From Blastococcus sp. CT_GayMR19 (GTDB taxonomy: Bacteria; Actinomycetota; Actinomycetes; Mycobacteriales; Geodermatophilaceae): a stretch of 64,000 nucleotides of DNA. The notes beneath the pieces are model-generated. The model was not told where the DNA came from. It ran no database searches and worked only from the letters and a program-made list of their open reading frames with translations. The stretch covers positions 434,001-498,000 of the forward strand of contig NZ_SPQL01000001.1 of the NCBI RefSeq assembly GCF_004570385.1, written 5' to 3'. This document shows positions 27,765-37,106 of this stretch, in pieces. The translations under genes were made by a program, and so were the position numbers. Position 1 is the stretch's first letter; each line of letters opens with the position of its first letter.

Positions 27765-30700
27765 AGGGTCCTCCCGATTGCCAGGGACCGAGCATCGAAC
27801 GCCGGACTTGAGGGAAACTTGAGGCCGTCGGCGGACACCGTCTCGAGCACCGCCTGGACGGTGCCCGGGGTCAGGAACAGCTGCTGGGCGACGTCGCGGA
27901 CGCCGTTGCCCGCGGCGGCGAGCTCCACGATCCGGCGCTCGGTCGAGGTGGGGCACCGCTGTGCGTCCCGCCCGCTGTCGTCGGGCCGGCCGCGGCGGGC
28001 CAGTGCCGCCCGGGCGCGCCGCTGGATGCCGAGTGCGCCCCGGTCGAGGGCGGTGTCGAGCGCGGCGTGGAGCAGCGCGACGGCCTCGTCGTCCGGCACC
28101 TGCGGGCGGCTGCCGACCATGCACCGGGCGCGCGCGAGCTCCACCGCGGCGTACGTGGGGGTCAGCACCTCCACGGCCTCGCGCATGTCGTCGAGCCCGG
28201 CGTCCCCGCGCAGCTGGCCGAGGCGGCACAGCGCCGTCCCGAGGTAGCTCGGCGCGCCCCACTGACGCAGCCGGGCCACCTCCTCCTGCATGAGGGTCAC
28301 CGCCTCGTCGGTGCGGCCCAGCCGGTCCAGCGCGATCGCCGCGGTGGTCAGCCACGGGTTCCACACCGGGTTGCGGACCGGCACGGGCATGGGGATGGCG
28401 TCGAGCGCGGCGAGTGCCTCGGCGGGCCGGCCCTCGACGGCGAGCAGGCGGGCGAGCGAGTGCTGGAGCAGCCGGCCGCCCTCCCCCAGCGCCGGTCCCT
28501 TCAGCGCCGCGTCCGCGACCTCCCGGGCGGCGGCGACGTCTCCGCGGTCGAGGTGGCAGCCGATCTGGAACGACCGCGTGTACGGCTCCCCGATCCCGGA
28601 CCCGCCCCACATCCGGTCCTGGTCGAGCGCCGCGGTCAGGCAGGCCAGCGCCTCGTCGAGCTCGCCGCGCCGCCAGCGCCAGTAGCCCTCCCAGAGGCTG
28701 GTCGACATCACCATGAACAACGAGCCGCGGGCGTGCGCCTGCGCTCGCGCCCGCGCCCAGAAGTCGCCGAGGTCGTCGTCCGCGAGCATCCGGACGTCGG
28801 CCGCCACCACCCAGAACAGGCCGCTGTCGACCGACCAGAGCCGGTCGCCGTCCAGCGAGAAGCGGGCCAGGGCGACGGCGCGGTCGCGATCCCTGCCCTC
28901 GATCATCGTCTCGAAGGCGAGGGTGGCCGCCAGCATCTGGGCACCGTGTCCGGTCCCGTCCGGTTCCGGCGGCGCCGTCCGCCCCCACACGTCGCGCTCC
29001 AGGCCGTGCATGTAGCCGCTGGTCCGCTGGATGGCGAGCAGCGCCTGGCGGTGGTCGGCCAGCTCGGGGGGCAGGCCGGCGGCCGCCTCCCGCGCGAACG
29101 CCATGGCCACGCCCGGCGGGCTGGCGAACACCTCGGTGCGGGCGATCGCGACGGCGATGACGGCGCGGGCCTCCGGGTCCTGGTGCAGCGCGTAGGCCTG
29201 CAGCAGGTGCTCAGTGCTGGCGGCGCCGTCGATCAGCGACTCCAGCAGGCCCAGCTCGGTCAGGACCTCGCAGCGCAGCTCCCCCGCGGGCAGTTCGGCC
29301 AGGGCCCGGCGCAGGAGCGTGACCGCACTGTCGGAGGCACCCCGGTCGGCGGCCGTGCGCGCCGCCCGGCGCAGCACCTCGACGGTGCCCGGGTCGCCGC
29401 GGCTCGGCGCACGCAGCAGGTGCGCGGCGACCTGCTCGTCACTGGCCCCGGCGGCGCCCAGCAGCGCGGCCGCCCGCTCGTGCCGCAGCGCGCGCTCGGC
29501 CGCGGGCAGGTCGCGGTACACCGCCTCGCGCACCAGGGGGTGCACGAAGGCCATCGGCTGCTCGTCCTTGACGATCTCGCAGCGCGCCAGCGCCGCCAGG
29601 GCACCCGCGGTCTCCCCCTCGGACAGCTCGGCCAGGGTCGCCACCGCCGGCAGGGGCGCGCCGTCACCGAGGACCGCTGCGGCCCGCGCCACGTCGGCGG
29701 CCGCGCCGGGCAGCCGCCGCAGCCGCATGAGCACCATGCTGGACACGGCGCGCGAACCGACGGCCACGACCATGTCGGCGTGCGCCGCATCGGGCCGCAC
29801 GGCGTCGGCCTCCAACCCCCGGAGCAACTGCCGCAGCAGCAGCGGGTTGCCCGACGTCGTGCGCTGGCAGGCCAGGGTGAACAGCGGCGAGACCGGCCCG
29901 CCGAGGCGCCGCTCGACCAGGTCCGTGGTGGCCTCCGGGGAGAGCGCGGCCGGCCGCACCACGGCGGCCGCCGGCTCCAGCGACAACTCGGTCAGCAGTT
30001 CCTCGTCCGCGTGCTGCTCACCCGTGCGCACGGTGCCGACGACGAGCACGGGCAGCGCGTCCAGCCGGCGCACGAGGTATGCCAGCCAGCGCAGCGAGGC
30101 GCTGTCGCACCACTGCAGGTCGTCGATCGCCAGGACCAGCGGACCGTCCGCCGTCAGGTTCACCGCCAGCCAGTACAGGCCGTGCAGGACGGCGAAGGAG
30201 CCGTCCGGAGCATCACCGGGCGCGAGGTCGAAGACCGTCCGCGCGCTGGCCGCGGCGCCGCCGAGCAGCTGCTGCCGTCGCTCGTCGGTGGTGAGCTCGG
30301 GTTCGAAGAGCTGGCGGACGGCGCCGAAGCCGAACGCCTTCTCCAGCTGGCTGCCCCGCGCGGTGAGCACCCGCAGCGACCGCTCGCCGGCGAGCCGCCG
30401 GGCCTCGGTGAGCAGGCGTGTCTTCCCGATGCCCGCCGGCCCCTCGATCAGCAGCAGCCGCGGCTCCCCCGCGATCAGGTCGTCGAGCGCCGAGCGGACC
30501 GCCCGCATCTCCGGGTCGCGGTCGAGCAGGTCGTCGGGCGCGGGGGCGGCGGGTGCCGCATCGGTCGGCGGCGTCGTCCGGGAGTCCGCCGTCGGCCGCA
30601 GCCGGGACCGCTGCTCGGGGACGACGAGCGTCGGCGACTGGGCGAGCACCTGCTGCTCGAGCTCCCGCAGGGCGGGCCCGGGATCGACGCCGAGCTCGTC

Positions 30701-31393
30701 GGCGAGCGTCGTCCGTGCCCGGCGGAGGGTGCCCAGCGCGTCGGCCTGCCGGTGCGCGCGGTAGAGGGCGAGGACCAGCAGCCGCCACCGCTCCTCGCGC
30801 AGCGGCTCCTCGGCGACCATGGCCTCGAGGTCGGGCACGAGCATCGCGGCCTCGCCCAGCTCGAGCCGGGCGGCGAGCAGCCGTTCGCGGGTCGCCGCCC
30901 GCAACCCGGTGAGCCGCGCGATCTCGGGCTCGGCCCACGGCTCGTCGGCCCACTCGGCCAGCGGCGGTCCCCGCCAGAGCGCCAGCGCCTCGGCGAGCAG
31001 TCCGGCGGCGGCGCGCGGGTCGGTCGTCGTCCCGGCCCGGTCCAGCAGCCGCTCGAACCGCCAGACGTCGACCGCATCGGGCGGCAGCCGGACGGCGTAC
31101 CCCCTGCCCTCGCTGACGATGACGGCCGAGCGCGTGCGGGCGGCGCTGCCCGGCTGGAGACGGCGGCGCAGATGGGAGACGTAGGCCTGCAGCGCGCCAG
31201 CCGGATCGGCCGGGGTCCGTTCTCCCCACACCGACTCGGTGAGCCGTTCCACCGGCACCGCCTCGCCCCGGCCCAGGACGAGGACGGCGAGGACGGCGCG
31301 CTGGCGGGGCCCGCCGAGGTCGAGCGGGGCGCCTCCGAACGAGGCCGTGCAGGTGCCGAGCAGGCTGATGTGCAGCTGCCCCGAGTCCTCCAC
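27761..31393 (-). CDS. SARP-AAA-TPR transcriptional regulator with C-terminal LuxR-like HTH
   Basis: 1210 aa. The N-terminus is an OmpR-type winged helix (LGTCTASFGGAPLDLGGPRQRAVLAVLVL) followed by a bacterial transcriptional activation domain (about 110-255), the SARP pair. An AAA/STAND ATPase follows, with Walker A GPAGIGKT at 318-325 and Walker B LVLAIDDLQWCD at 419-430. Helical TPR-like repeats occupy most of 600-1150. The end resembles a LuxR HTH (STERRIVELAAAGNGVRDVAQQL). Large regulators of this kind activate specialised-metabolism operons in response to a ligand. GTG start with GGAGGGGG upstream. The gene overlaps a flavin oxidase gene. Confidence 0.9.
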   Translation of the reverse strand: MEDSGQLHISLLGTCTASFGGAPLDLGGPRQRAVLAVLVLGRGEAVPVERLTESVWGERTPADPAGALQAYVSHLRRRLQPGSAARTRSAVIVSEGRGYAVRLPPDAVDVWRFERLLDRAGTTTDPRAAAGLLAEALALWRGPPLAEWADEPWAEPEIARLTGLRAATRERLLAARLELGEAAMLVPDLEAMVAEEPLREERWRLLVLALYRAHRQADALGTLRRARTTLADELGVDPGPALRELEQQVLAQSPTLVVPEQRSRLRPTADSRTTPPTDAAPAAPAPDDLLDRDPEMRAVRSALDDLIAGEPRLLLIEGPAGIGKTRLLTEARRLAGERSLRVLTARGSQLEKAFGFGAVRQLFEPELTTDERRQQLLGGAAASARTVFDLAPGDAPDGSFAVLHGLYWLAVNLTADGPLVLAIDDLQWCDSASLRWLAYLVRRLDALPVLVVGTVRTGEQHADEELLTELSLEPAAAVVRPAALSPEATTDLVERRLGGPVSPLFTLACQRTTSGNPLLLRQLLRGLEADAVRPDAAHADMVVAVGSRAVSSMVLMRLRRLPGAAADVARAAAVLGDGAPLPAVATLAELSEGETAGALAALARCEIVKDEQPMAFVHPLVREAVYRDLPAAERALRHERAAALLGAAGASDEQVAAHLLRAPSRGDPGTVEVLRRAARTAADRGASDSAVTLLRRALAELPAGELRCEVLTELGLLESLIDGAASTEHLLQAYALHQDPEARAVIAVAIARTEVFASPPGVAMAFAREAAAGLPPELADHRQALLAIQRTSGYMHGLERDVWGRTAPPEPDGTGHGAQMLAATLAFETMIEGRDRDRAVALARFSLDGDRLWSVDSGLFWVVAADVRMLADDDLGDFWARARAQAHARGSLFMVMSTSLWEGYWRWRRGELDEALACLTAALDQDRMWGGSGIGEPYTRSFQIGCHLDRGDVAAAREVADAALKGPALGEGGRLLQHSLARLLAVEGRPAEALAALDAIPMPVPVRNPVWNPWLTTAAIALDRLGRTDEAVTLMQEEVARLRQWGAPSYLGTALCRLGQLRGDAGLDDMREAVEVLTPTYAAVELARARCMVGSRPQVPDDEAVALLHAALDTALDRGALGIQRRARAALARRGRPDDSGRDAQRCPTSTERRIVELAAAGNGVRDVAQQLFLTPGTVQAVLETVSADGLKFPSSPAFDARSLAIGRTL

Positions 31394-31452
31394 GACACCC
31401 CCTCCGCGGGAAAGCTAGACGAGGAGAGCGGTCTTGTGGAGGAATCGTGCCG

Positions 31453-33201
31453 TCAGCGCCGCGGAACCGCCGTCGGCCGGGCGGAGCGCAGCAGCGTCAG
31501 CGCCGCGACGGCGGCCAGCCCGGCGGCGATCGCGGCCCCGCCGAACACGGTGTGCAGCTGGGTGAGGACGGCGGCGGAGGTGGCCGCGTCGTAGGCGGCG
31601 CAGTCGGCCGGGCTCGAGGGGCACAGCTCGAACGGCCTGCCGATCGCCTCGACCTCGGCGGTGAACCGGCGCAGCGCGACCGCCGTCAGCAGGGACAGCC
31701 CGACCAGCATCCCGACGGTCCTGGCCACGACGGCCAGCGCGCCGGCGCTGCCGTGCACCTCCGAACCGGTCACGGCCAGCAGCACGGTGGTGACCGGCGC
31801 GATGGCCAGCCCGAACCCGAGGCCGGCGGCCAGGAGCACGGCCGTCGAGGCCACGCCGTCCAGCGACCCGGCGTCCCACCTCGTCATGGCCACGAAGGCG
31901 AGCGCCGCCAGTGCCATCCCACCCGCCGCGACCACCCGCGGGGCCACGGTGCGGCAGAGCCAGCCGCCGGCCACCGCCCCCACCGGGACGGCGACGAGCA
32001 GCCGGAGCAGCACCAGGGCCGCCCCGAGCTGGTCCCCGGGCGTCGTGGTGCTGCGGGCGAACAGGGGGACGTCGACCAGCGCAGCCACCAGCGCGGCACC
32101 CACGAGCAGATTGACCACCAGCGCGCCCCACGCCCCCACCGGCCGCAGCGCACGGAGCGGCAGCACCGGATCGGGCGTCCGCCGCTCGTGCACCACGAAG
32201 GCGGCACCGGCCACGACGGCCAGGGGCAGCAGGACGGCGCCGTGGGCCACGATCTCGGTCGCCGGGTCGGCGGCGGCGAACGCCCAGACCAGGCTGCCGA
32301 GGGCCACCACCGCGAGCGCGGACCCGAGCACGTCGATCTCGGCGGTCAGCCGGCCCAGCCCGCGCAGCGGCAGCACGGCGCCCTCCGGCCGGGCAAGGCT
32401 GCGCGCCACGAGTCCCGCGGCGGCGAGCACGGCCACCACGACCAACGGTGTGCTGGCCCCGATCGCGGGCACGAGGGGGACGTAGAGCAGCCCGACGGTG
32501 ACGTCCTCGGCCAGCGCGGCCGGTGCGGCGAGCTGGAGCCCCAGGGCGACGGCGGCGACGACGGCGAGCGCCATGCCGACGCCGTCCGGACGCCCGACCC
32601 GGCCGGATCCAGCGACGCCGACCGCCAGGCCCAGGCCGAGGAGCAGGTTGAGCCAGAAGATCGCCCGCCAGTCGGCGACCGCCAGGACCGCGGCGCCGGC
32701 GAGCGGACCCAGCACGGCGCCGGCCTCCTGGACCGCACCGACGACGCCGAGCGGCATCGACCGGCGATCGGGCGGCCAGCGATCGGCGACCAGCGCGAGC
32801 GTGGCCGGCACCAGCCCACCGGCGCCGATGCCCTGCAGCCCGCGGCCGAGCACGGCCGGGCCGAGCGAGTCGGCGGTGGCGGTCAGCAGCGAGCCGAACG
32901 CGAACAGCAGCAGGCAGCCGACCAGCACGGGCACCCGGCCGTGCACGTCGGCCAGCCGGCCGAGCAGCGGCAGCGTGGCGGTGTAGCCGAGCAGGAACCC
33001 ACCGATGATCGGCGTGGCCCGCTGCAGCTCGGCGAGCCCGACGCCGACCCCGCTGAGGATGTCCGGCAGCGCCAGGACGACGACGTAGGTGTCGGCCGCG
33101 GTGACGAGGACGGCGAGGGTCGCCAGGACGACGAGGGCGAGGCTCGGCGTCCCCCGATCGACGGGCGGGTCAGCCGGTGGGCGGCGCGGTGATCTCGACA
33201 T
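31453..33201 (-). CDS. MFS transporter, P55-like (lipid/drug exporter, partner of LprG)
   Basis: 582-aa major-facilitator protein of the DHA2 type with about 14 hydrophobic helices. Motif A is GRLADVHGRVPVLVG and motif C is GAVQEAGAVLGPLAGAAV. Its start overlaps the lprG-type gene by 32 nt. In M. tuberculosis the same pair, lprG-Rv1410c (P55), exports triacylglycerol and lipoarabinomannan-related lipids and affects drug tolerance. Equivalent function here is inferred from the pairing, since the sequence alone would be called only DHA2 MFS. Confidence 0.85.
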   Translation of the reverse strand: MSRSPRRPPADPPVDRGTPSLALVVLATLAVLVTAADTYVVVLALPDILSGVGVGLAELQRATPIIGGFLLGYTATLPLLGRLADVHGRVPVLVGCLLLFAFGSLLTATADSLGPAVLGRGLQGIGAGGLVPATLALVADRWPPDRRSMPLGVVGAVQEAGAVLGPLAGAAVLAVADWRAIFWLNLLLGLGLAVGVAGSGRVGRPDGVGMALAVVAAVALGLQLAAPAALAEDVTVGLLYVPLVPAIGASTPLVVVAVLAAAGLVARSLARPEGAVLPLRGLGRLTAEIDVLGSALAVVALGSLVWAFAAADPATEIVAHGAVLLPLAVVAGAAFVVHERRTPDPVLPLRALRPVGAWGALVVNLLVGAALVAALVDVPLFARSTTTPGDQLGAALVLLRLLVAVPVGAVAGGWLCRTVAPRVVAAGGMALAALAFVAMTRWDAGSLDGVASTAVLLAAGLGFGLAIAPVTTVLLAVTGSEVHGSAGALAVVARTVGMLVGLSLLTAVALRRFTAEVEAIGRPFELCPSSPADCAAYDAATSAAVLTQLHTVFGGAAIAAGLAAVAALTLLRSARPTAVPRR

Positions 33202-33874
33202 CGGCCCCGAAGTCGCTGAGATCGAGCGTGTACGTCGCGTCGTCCCCGGCTGCGAAGAACGGTCCGGTGAGGACGGCCCGGCGCAGCTGGCCGCTCTCCG
33301 TGGCGATGGAGAACCGTGCCCGTACGGCGGTGCTCGGGTCCTCGCTGGTCAGGAGCTGCTCGACCAGCTCGCCGGTGAGCTCGGCGGTCACCTCGCGGAC
33401 CACGTCGCCGTCCACCCGGCGCTCCTCCCCCAGCTCCGCGCCTTCGGCCGACTCCAGCAGCTGGGAGATCCCGGTCTCCGGGTCGAGCAGGTCACCGGGG
33501 TCGCCGAAGCCGAACGCCGCCGGGTCGACCTCGCTGAAGCCGGGCGTGAACGGGACCCGGGCGTAGACGGTGCCGTCGACGGAGATCACCGGGAGGTCGA
33601 GGGTCGACCCCATCGCCCGGACCTTCAACGTCCCGTCGAACGCCGCCGGCCGCGCGATGTCGCCTTCACCTCCGACCAGCACGGTGCCGCTCTCGGGCGC
33701 GCCCTCGCTCTCGAGGACGAAGTGGGCGCTGGTGGCGCCGTCCAGCGTCGTCTTCGCCCGCGCCAGCAGGTCGGCCGCCGACTCCTCGGCCTCGCCCCCG
33801 CTGCAGCCGGCCAGGACGGGCGCCGTGAGCAGGACGGCGGCCAGCAGCCGGATGCCCGTCCGGCGCATCCCCAT
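33170..33874 (-). CDS. LppX_LprAFG family lipoprotein (LprG-like)
   Basis: 234-aa lipoprotein that would carry a lipid across the cell envelope. The start at 33874 has GGGGAGG five bases upstream and opens a signal peptide ending LAGC (Cys24). The mature protein reads SAADLLARAKTTLDGATSAHFVLESEG, then VYARVPFTPGFSEVDPAAFGFGDPGDLLDPETGISQLL, typical of the LprG fold with its hydrophobic lipid cavity (longer than 20 residues only across the comma breaks). It is immediately upstream of the P55-like transporter. Confidence 0.88.
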   Translation of the reverse strand: MGMRRTGIRLLAAVLLTAPVLAGCSGGEAEESAADLLARAKTTLDGATSAHFVLESEGAPESGTVLVGGEGDIARPAAFDGTLKVRAMGSTLDLPVISVDGTVYARVPFTPGFSEVDPAAFGFGDPGDLLDPETGISQLLESAEGAELGEERRVDGDVVREVTAELTGELVEQLLTSEDPSTAVRARFSIATESGQLRRAVLTGPFFAAGDDATYTLDLSDFGADVEITAPPTG

Positions 33875-33941
33875 GGCGACCTCCCCGTCGGGCCGGGAGC
33901 GCTCCCGGCCTACCGCGGCGGACACTAGCGCGCCGCGGTGG

Positions 33942-34640
33942 TCAGGCCCGGACGCCGCTCGGCGCGGCGACCGGCGCCAGAATGCGGGCACCGAACTTCG
34001 CCCGGTCCCGGTCCGGGAGGAACTGCTGCGCCGGCGCCAGCTCCGGAAGGCGGTACTTCTGGGTGGTGAAGGCACGGAAGGCCCGGCCCGTGGTGACCGG
34101 ATGGTCCGGCCGGGAGACGATCTCCACGACGTCCCCTGCGCCGATCTCGCCCGGCTCGAGAACGCGCAGGTACGCGCCGGTCGCGCCGTGCGCGGCGAAC
34201 CGCTTGACCAGGTCGGGCACGCCCCAGAAGCGGGCGAAGTTGGCGCACGGGATGCGCGGGGCGCTGACCTCGAGCAGCACCGTCCCGACCCGCCACCGTT
34301 CGCCGAGCAGCGCGCCGGTCAGGTCGAGGCCGGTGGTGCGGAGGTTCTCCCCGAACCGGCCGGGCGGGAGGTCGCGGCCGAGTTCGGCGATCCAGAAGTC
34401 GGCGTCCTCCTGGGCGTAGGCGTAGAGGGCCTGGCCGTCCCCGCCGTGGTACTTGCGGTTGACCTGCACGTCGCCGTCGAGGCCGAGCGGGTGGACGGCG
34501 ACGCGGCCGGTCACCGGCCTCTTGTCGATACCGCTGCGGTTCGGTCTGCGGTCGGGCAGCGGGAGCAGGTCCGCGCCCGAGACGCAGACCGCCTCGACCC
34601 GGCCACAATGGCCATTCTGGCCGGTGGCCCGGTCGATCAC
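33942..34640 (-). CDS. MOSC domain-containing protein
   Basis: 232-aa protein of the molybdenum cofactor sulfurase C-terminal (MOSC, YiiM-like) family. Landmarks are [46 protein letters not shown] and the conserved cysteine in [10 protein letters not shown]. Such proteins act on Moco-dependent reduction of N-hydroxylated compounds or as sulfur carriers. The GTG start overlaps the lepA stop by GTGA, so it is co-translated with lepA. No Moco enzyme is nearby. Confidence 0.87.
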   Translation of the reverse strand: MIDRATGQNGHCGRVEAVCVSGADLLPLPDRRPNRSGIDKRPVTGRVAVHPLGLDGDVQVNRKYHGGDGQALYAYAQEDADFWIAELGRDLPPGRFGENLRTTGLDLTGALLGERWRVGTVLLEVSAPRIPCANFARFWGVPDLVKRFAAHGATGAYLRVLEPGEIGAGDVVEIVSRPDHPVTTGRAFRAFTTQKYRLPELAPAQQFLPDRDRAKFGARILAPVAAPSGVRA

Positions 34641-36505
34641 TTCTTGGAGGCGGTCGACTCGTTGGTGGAGAGGGCGGCGACGAACGCCTCCTGGGGGACC
34701 TCGACGCGGCCGACCATCTTCATCCGCTTCTTGCCTTCCTTCTGCTTCTCCAGCAGCTTCCGCTTCCGCGTGATGTCACCGCCGTAGCACTTGGCCAGGA
34801 CGTCCTTGCGGATGGCGCGGACCGTCTCGCGAGCGATCACGCGGGAACCGACGGCGGCCTGGATCGGCACCTCGAACTGCTGGCGCGGGATGAGCTCGCG
34901 CAGCTTGCCGGCCATCAGCACCCCGTAGCTGTAGGCCTTGTCCTTGTGCACGATCGCGCTGAAGGCGTCCACCGCCTCGCCCTGCAGCAGGATGTCTACC
35001 TTGACCAGCTTCGACTCCTGCTCGCCGGCCTCGGCGTAGTCCAGGGAGGCGTATCCGCGGGTGCGTGACTTCAGGGCGTCGAAGAAGTCGAAGATGATCT
35101 CGCCCAGCGGGAGCGTGTACCGCAGCTCGACGCGGGACTCGCTCAGGTAGTCCATGCCGCCGAGCTGACCCCGGCGGCCCTGGCAGAGCTCCATGATCAC
35201 GCCGGTGTAGTCGCTGGGGGCGATGATCGTCGCGTTGACGACCGGCTCGTAGATCGTGGCGATCTTGCCCTCGGGCCAGTCGCTGGGGTTGGTCACGGTG
35301 ATCTCGCTGCCGTCCTCCATGACCACGCGGTAGACGACGTTGGGCGCGGTCGAGATGAGGCTGATGCCCGCCTCGCGCTCCAGCCGCTCGCGGACGATCT
35401 CCAGGTGCAGCAGGCCGAGGAAGCCGACGCGGAAGCCGAAGCCCAGCGCGGCCGAGGTCTCCGGCTCGTAGACCAGCGCGGCGTCGTTGAGCAGCAACTT
35501 GTCCAGCGCCTCGCGCAGCAGCGGGTAGTCGCTGCCGTCGATCGGGTAGAGGCCGGAGTAGACCATCGGCTTCGGGTCGCGGTAGCCGCCGATCGACTCG
35601 GTGGCCGGCTTGTGCTGCAGCGTGACGGTGTCGCCCACGCGGGACTGGCGGACGTCCTTCACGCCGGTGATGAAGTAGCCGACCTCGCCGACGCCGAGGC
35701 TCTCGACGGGCTTGGGCTCCGGCGAGATGACGCCGATCTCGAGCAGCTCGTGGGTCGCGCCGGTCGACATCATCTTGATCTTGTCGCGGGAGGAGATGCG
35801 GCCGTCGACGACCCGGACGTAGGTGATGACTCCGCGGTAGATGTCGTAGACCGAGTCGAAGATCATCGCCCGGGCGGGGCCCTCGGCCCGGCCGGTGGGC
35901 GCCGGGATCCGGTCGACGATCAGGTCGAGCAGCTCGGGGACGCCGACGCCGGTCTTGCCGCTGACCCGCAGCACGTCGTCGGGCTCGCAGCCGATGATGT
36001 GCGCGATCTCGGCGGCGTACTTCTCCGGCTGGGCGGCCGGGAGGTCGATCTTGTTCAGCACCGGGATGATGGTGAGGTCGTTCTCCAGCGCCAGATAGAG
36101 GTTCGCCAGGGTCTGGGCCTCGATGCCCTGGGCGGCGTCGACGAGGAGGACGGCACCCTCGCAGGCGGCCAGGGAGCGGGACACCTCGTAGGTGAAGTCG
36201 ACGTGGCCCGGTGTGTCGATCATGTCCAGCACGTACTCGGTGCCTGTGTGCTCGCCGGTGCGGGGCGTCCACGGCAGCCGGACGTTCTGCGCCTTGATGG
36301 TGATGCCGCGCTCGCGCTCGATGTCCATGCGGTCGAGGTACTGGGCGCGCATGTTCCGGCCCTCGACGATGCCGGTGACCTCGAGCATGCGGTCGGCCAG
36401 CGTCGACTTGCCATGGTCGATGTGGGCGATGATGCAGAAGTTCCGGATGAGCGCCGGATCGGTGGCAGCGGGAGTCGTCACAGTGCTGCCATCGTCCCAC
36501 GGCAC
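34637..36505 (-). CDS. lepA: Elongation factor 4 (LepA) GTPase
   Basis: 622-aa ribosome-associated GTPase that back-translocates or remodels stalled ribosomes. Motifs: [18 protein letters not shown] (G1), RERGITI (G2), DTPGHVDF (G3) and NKIDLP (G4). The unique LepA C-terminal domain ends [18 protein letters not shown]. The frame starts GTG at 36505; GTG at 36481 (VTTPAATDP) is an equally possible start, as neither has a strong ribosome site. It is divergent from rpsT, the common bacterial arrangement. Confidence 0.97.
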   Translation of the reverse strand: MPWDDGSTVTTPAATDPALIRNFCIIAHIDHGKSTLADRMLEVTGIVEGRNMRAQYLDRMDIERERGITIKAQNVRLPWTPRTGEHTGTEYVLDMIDTPGHVDFTYEVSRSLAACEGAVLLVDAAQGIEAQTLANLYLALENDLTIIPVLNKIDLPAAQPEKYAAEIAHIIGCEPDDVLRVSGKTGVGVPELLDLIVDRIPAPTGRAEGPARAMIFDSVYDIYRGVITYVRVVDGRISSRDKIKMMSTGATHELLEIGVISPEPKPVESLGVGEVGYFITGVKDVRQSRVGDTVTLQHKPATESIGGYRDPKPMVYSGLYPIDGSDYPLLREALDKLLLNDAALVYEPETSAALGFGFRVGFLGLLHLEIVRERLEREAGISLISTAPNVVYRVVMEDGSEITVTNPSDWPEGKIATIYEPVVNATIIAPSDYTGVIMELCQGRRGQLGGMDYLSESRVELRYTLPLGEIIFDFFDALKSRTRGYASLDYAEAGEQESKLVKVDILLQGEAVDAFSAIVHKDKAYSYGVLMAGKLRELIPRQQFEVPIQAAVGSRVIARETVRAIRKDVLAKCYGGDITRKRKLLEKQKEGKKRMKMVGRVEVPQEAFVAALSTNESTASKK

Positions 36506-36551
36506 CGGGGCGGACCGAGCGACCGCCGCTGGAGCGTGTGCCGGACGCGGG

Positions 36552-36581
36552 TTGGGGTCTCCGCTCGGACGCTGGTATCTT
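36552..36581 (+). promoter_or_regulatory. Candidate sigma-70-type promoter of rpsT
   Basis: TTGGGG and TATCTT are separated by 18 bases, with the TATCTT about 90 nt before the rpsT start. The spacing and the AT-rich hexamer stand out in this GC-rich gap, but no experimental start site is known. Confidence 0.4.
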
Positions 36582-36674
36582 GGCAGACCGGTCCGCTGGT
36601 GCCTGCCCTGGAAGCACGGCGCCTGGACGCACTGTCAGAAGTACTCCCTCCTGCGAGACACCCGAGGCTCACGC

Positions 36675-36935
36675 GTGGCGAACATCAAGTCCCAGATCAA
36701 GCGGATCCGCACCAACGAGAAGGCGCGTCAGCGCAATGTCGCGGTGCGGTCGGCTCTGAAGACGGCGGTCCGGCGCGTCCGCACCGCCGCCGAGTCCGGT
36801 GACGCCGCCGCCGCAGCCACCGCCTTCCAGGTCGCCGCCAAGCAGCTCGACAAGGCCGCCAGCAAGGGCGTCATCCACAAGAACCAGGCCGCCAACCGCA
36901 AGTCGGGTCTGGCCAAGCAGGTCGCCGGCATCTGA
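36675..36935 (+). CDS. rpsT: 30S ribosomal protein S20
   Basis: 86-aa, very basic 16S-rRNA-binding protein of the small subunit. It starts GTG with a GAGG ribosome site and reads [20 protein letters not shown], continuing [18 protein letters not shown], standard for S20. It is transcribed alone between lepA and holA and ends in a strong terminator hairpin. Confidence 0.97.
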   Translation: MANIKSQIKRIRTNEKARQRNVAVRSALKTAVRRVRTAAESGDAAAAATAFQVAAKQLDKAASKGVIHKNQAANRKSGLAKQVAGI

Positions 36936-36970
36936 GCCGGTGCTCCGCGCCGGTGCCGGCGCGGTCGCGA

Positions 36971-37003
36971 ACGAGCCCCCTCCCCCTCCGGGACGGGGCT
37001 CGT
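36971..37003 (+). terminator. rpsT terminator
   Basis: ACGAGCCCC pairs perfectly with GGGGCTCGT across a 15-base pyrimidine-rich loop that can pair further. It starts 36 nt after the rpsT stop. Confidence 0.75.
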
Positions 37004-37106
37004 CGCATGTCCGGGCAGCTCTGGTTCCCGTGTGCCTCTGGGGTCGACTCCCCGCACGGAACCTCGGCCCGCCGGATGACCCGCCCCCGGCTCGGCCGCA
37101 CCCCGT

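Noticed and set aside
26382-28988. Very long frame joining the second flavin oxidase to upstream sequence
   Set aside because: The upstream part lies inside the SARP regulator in another frame; the GTG at 27764 with a good ribosome site is the real start.
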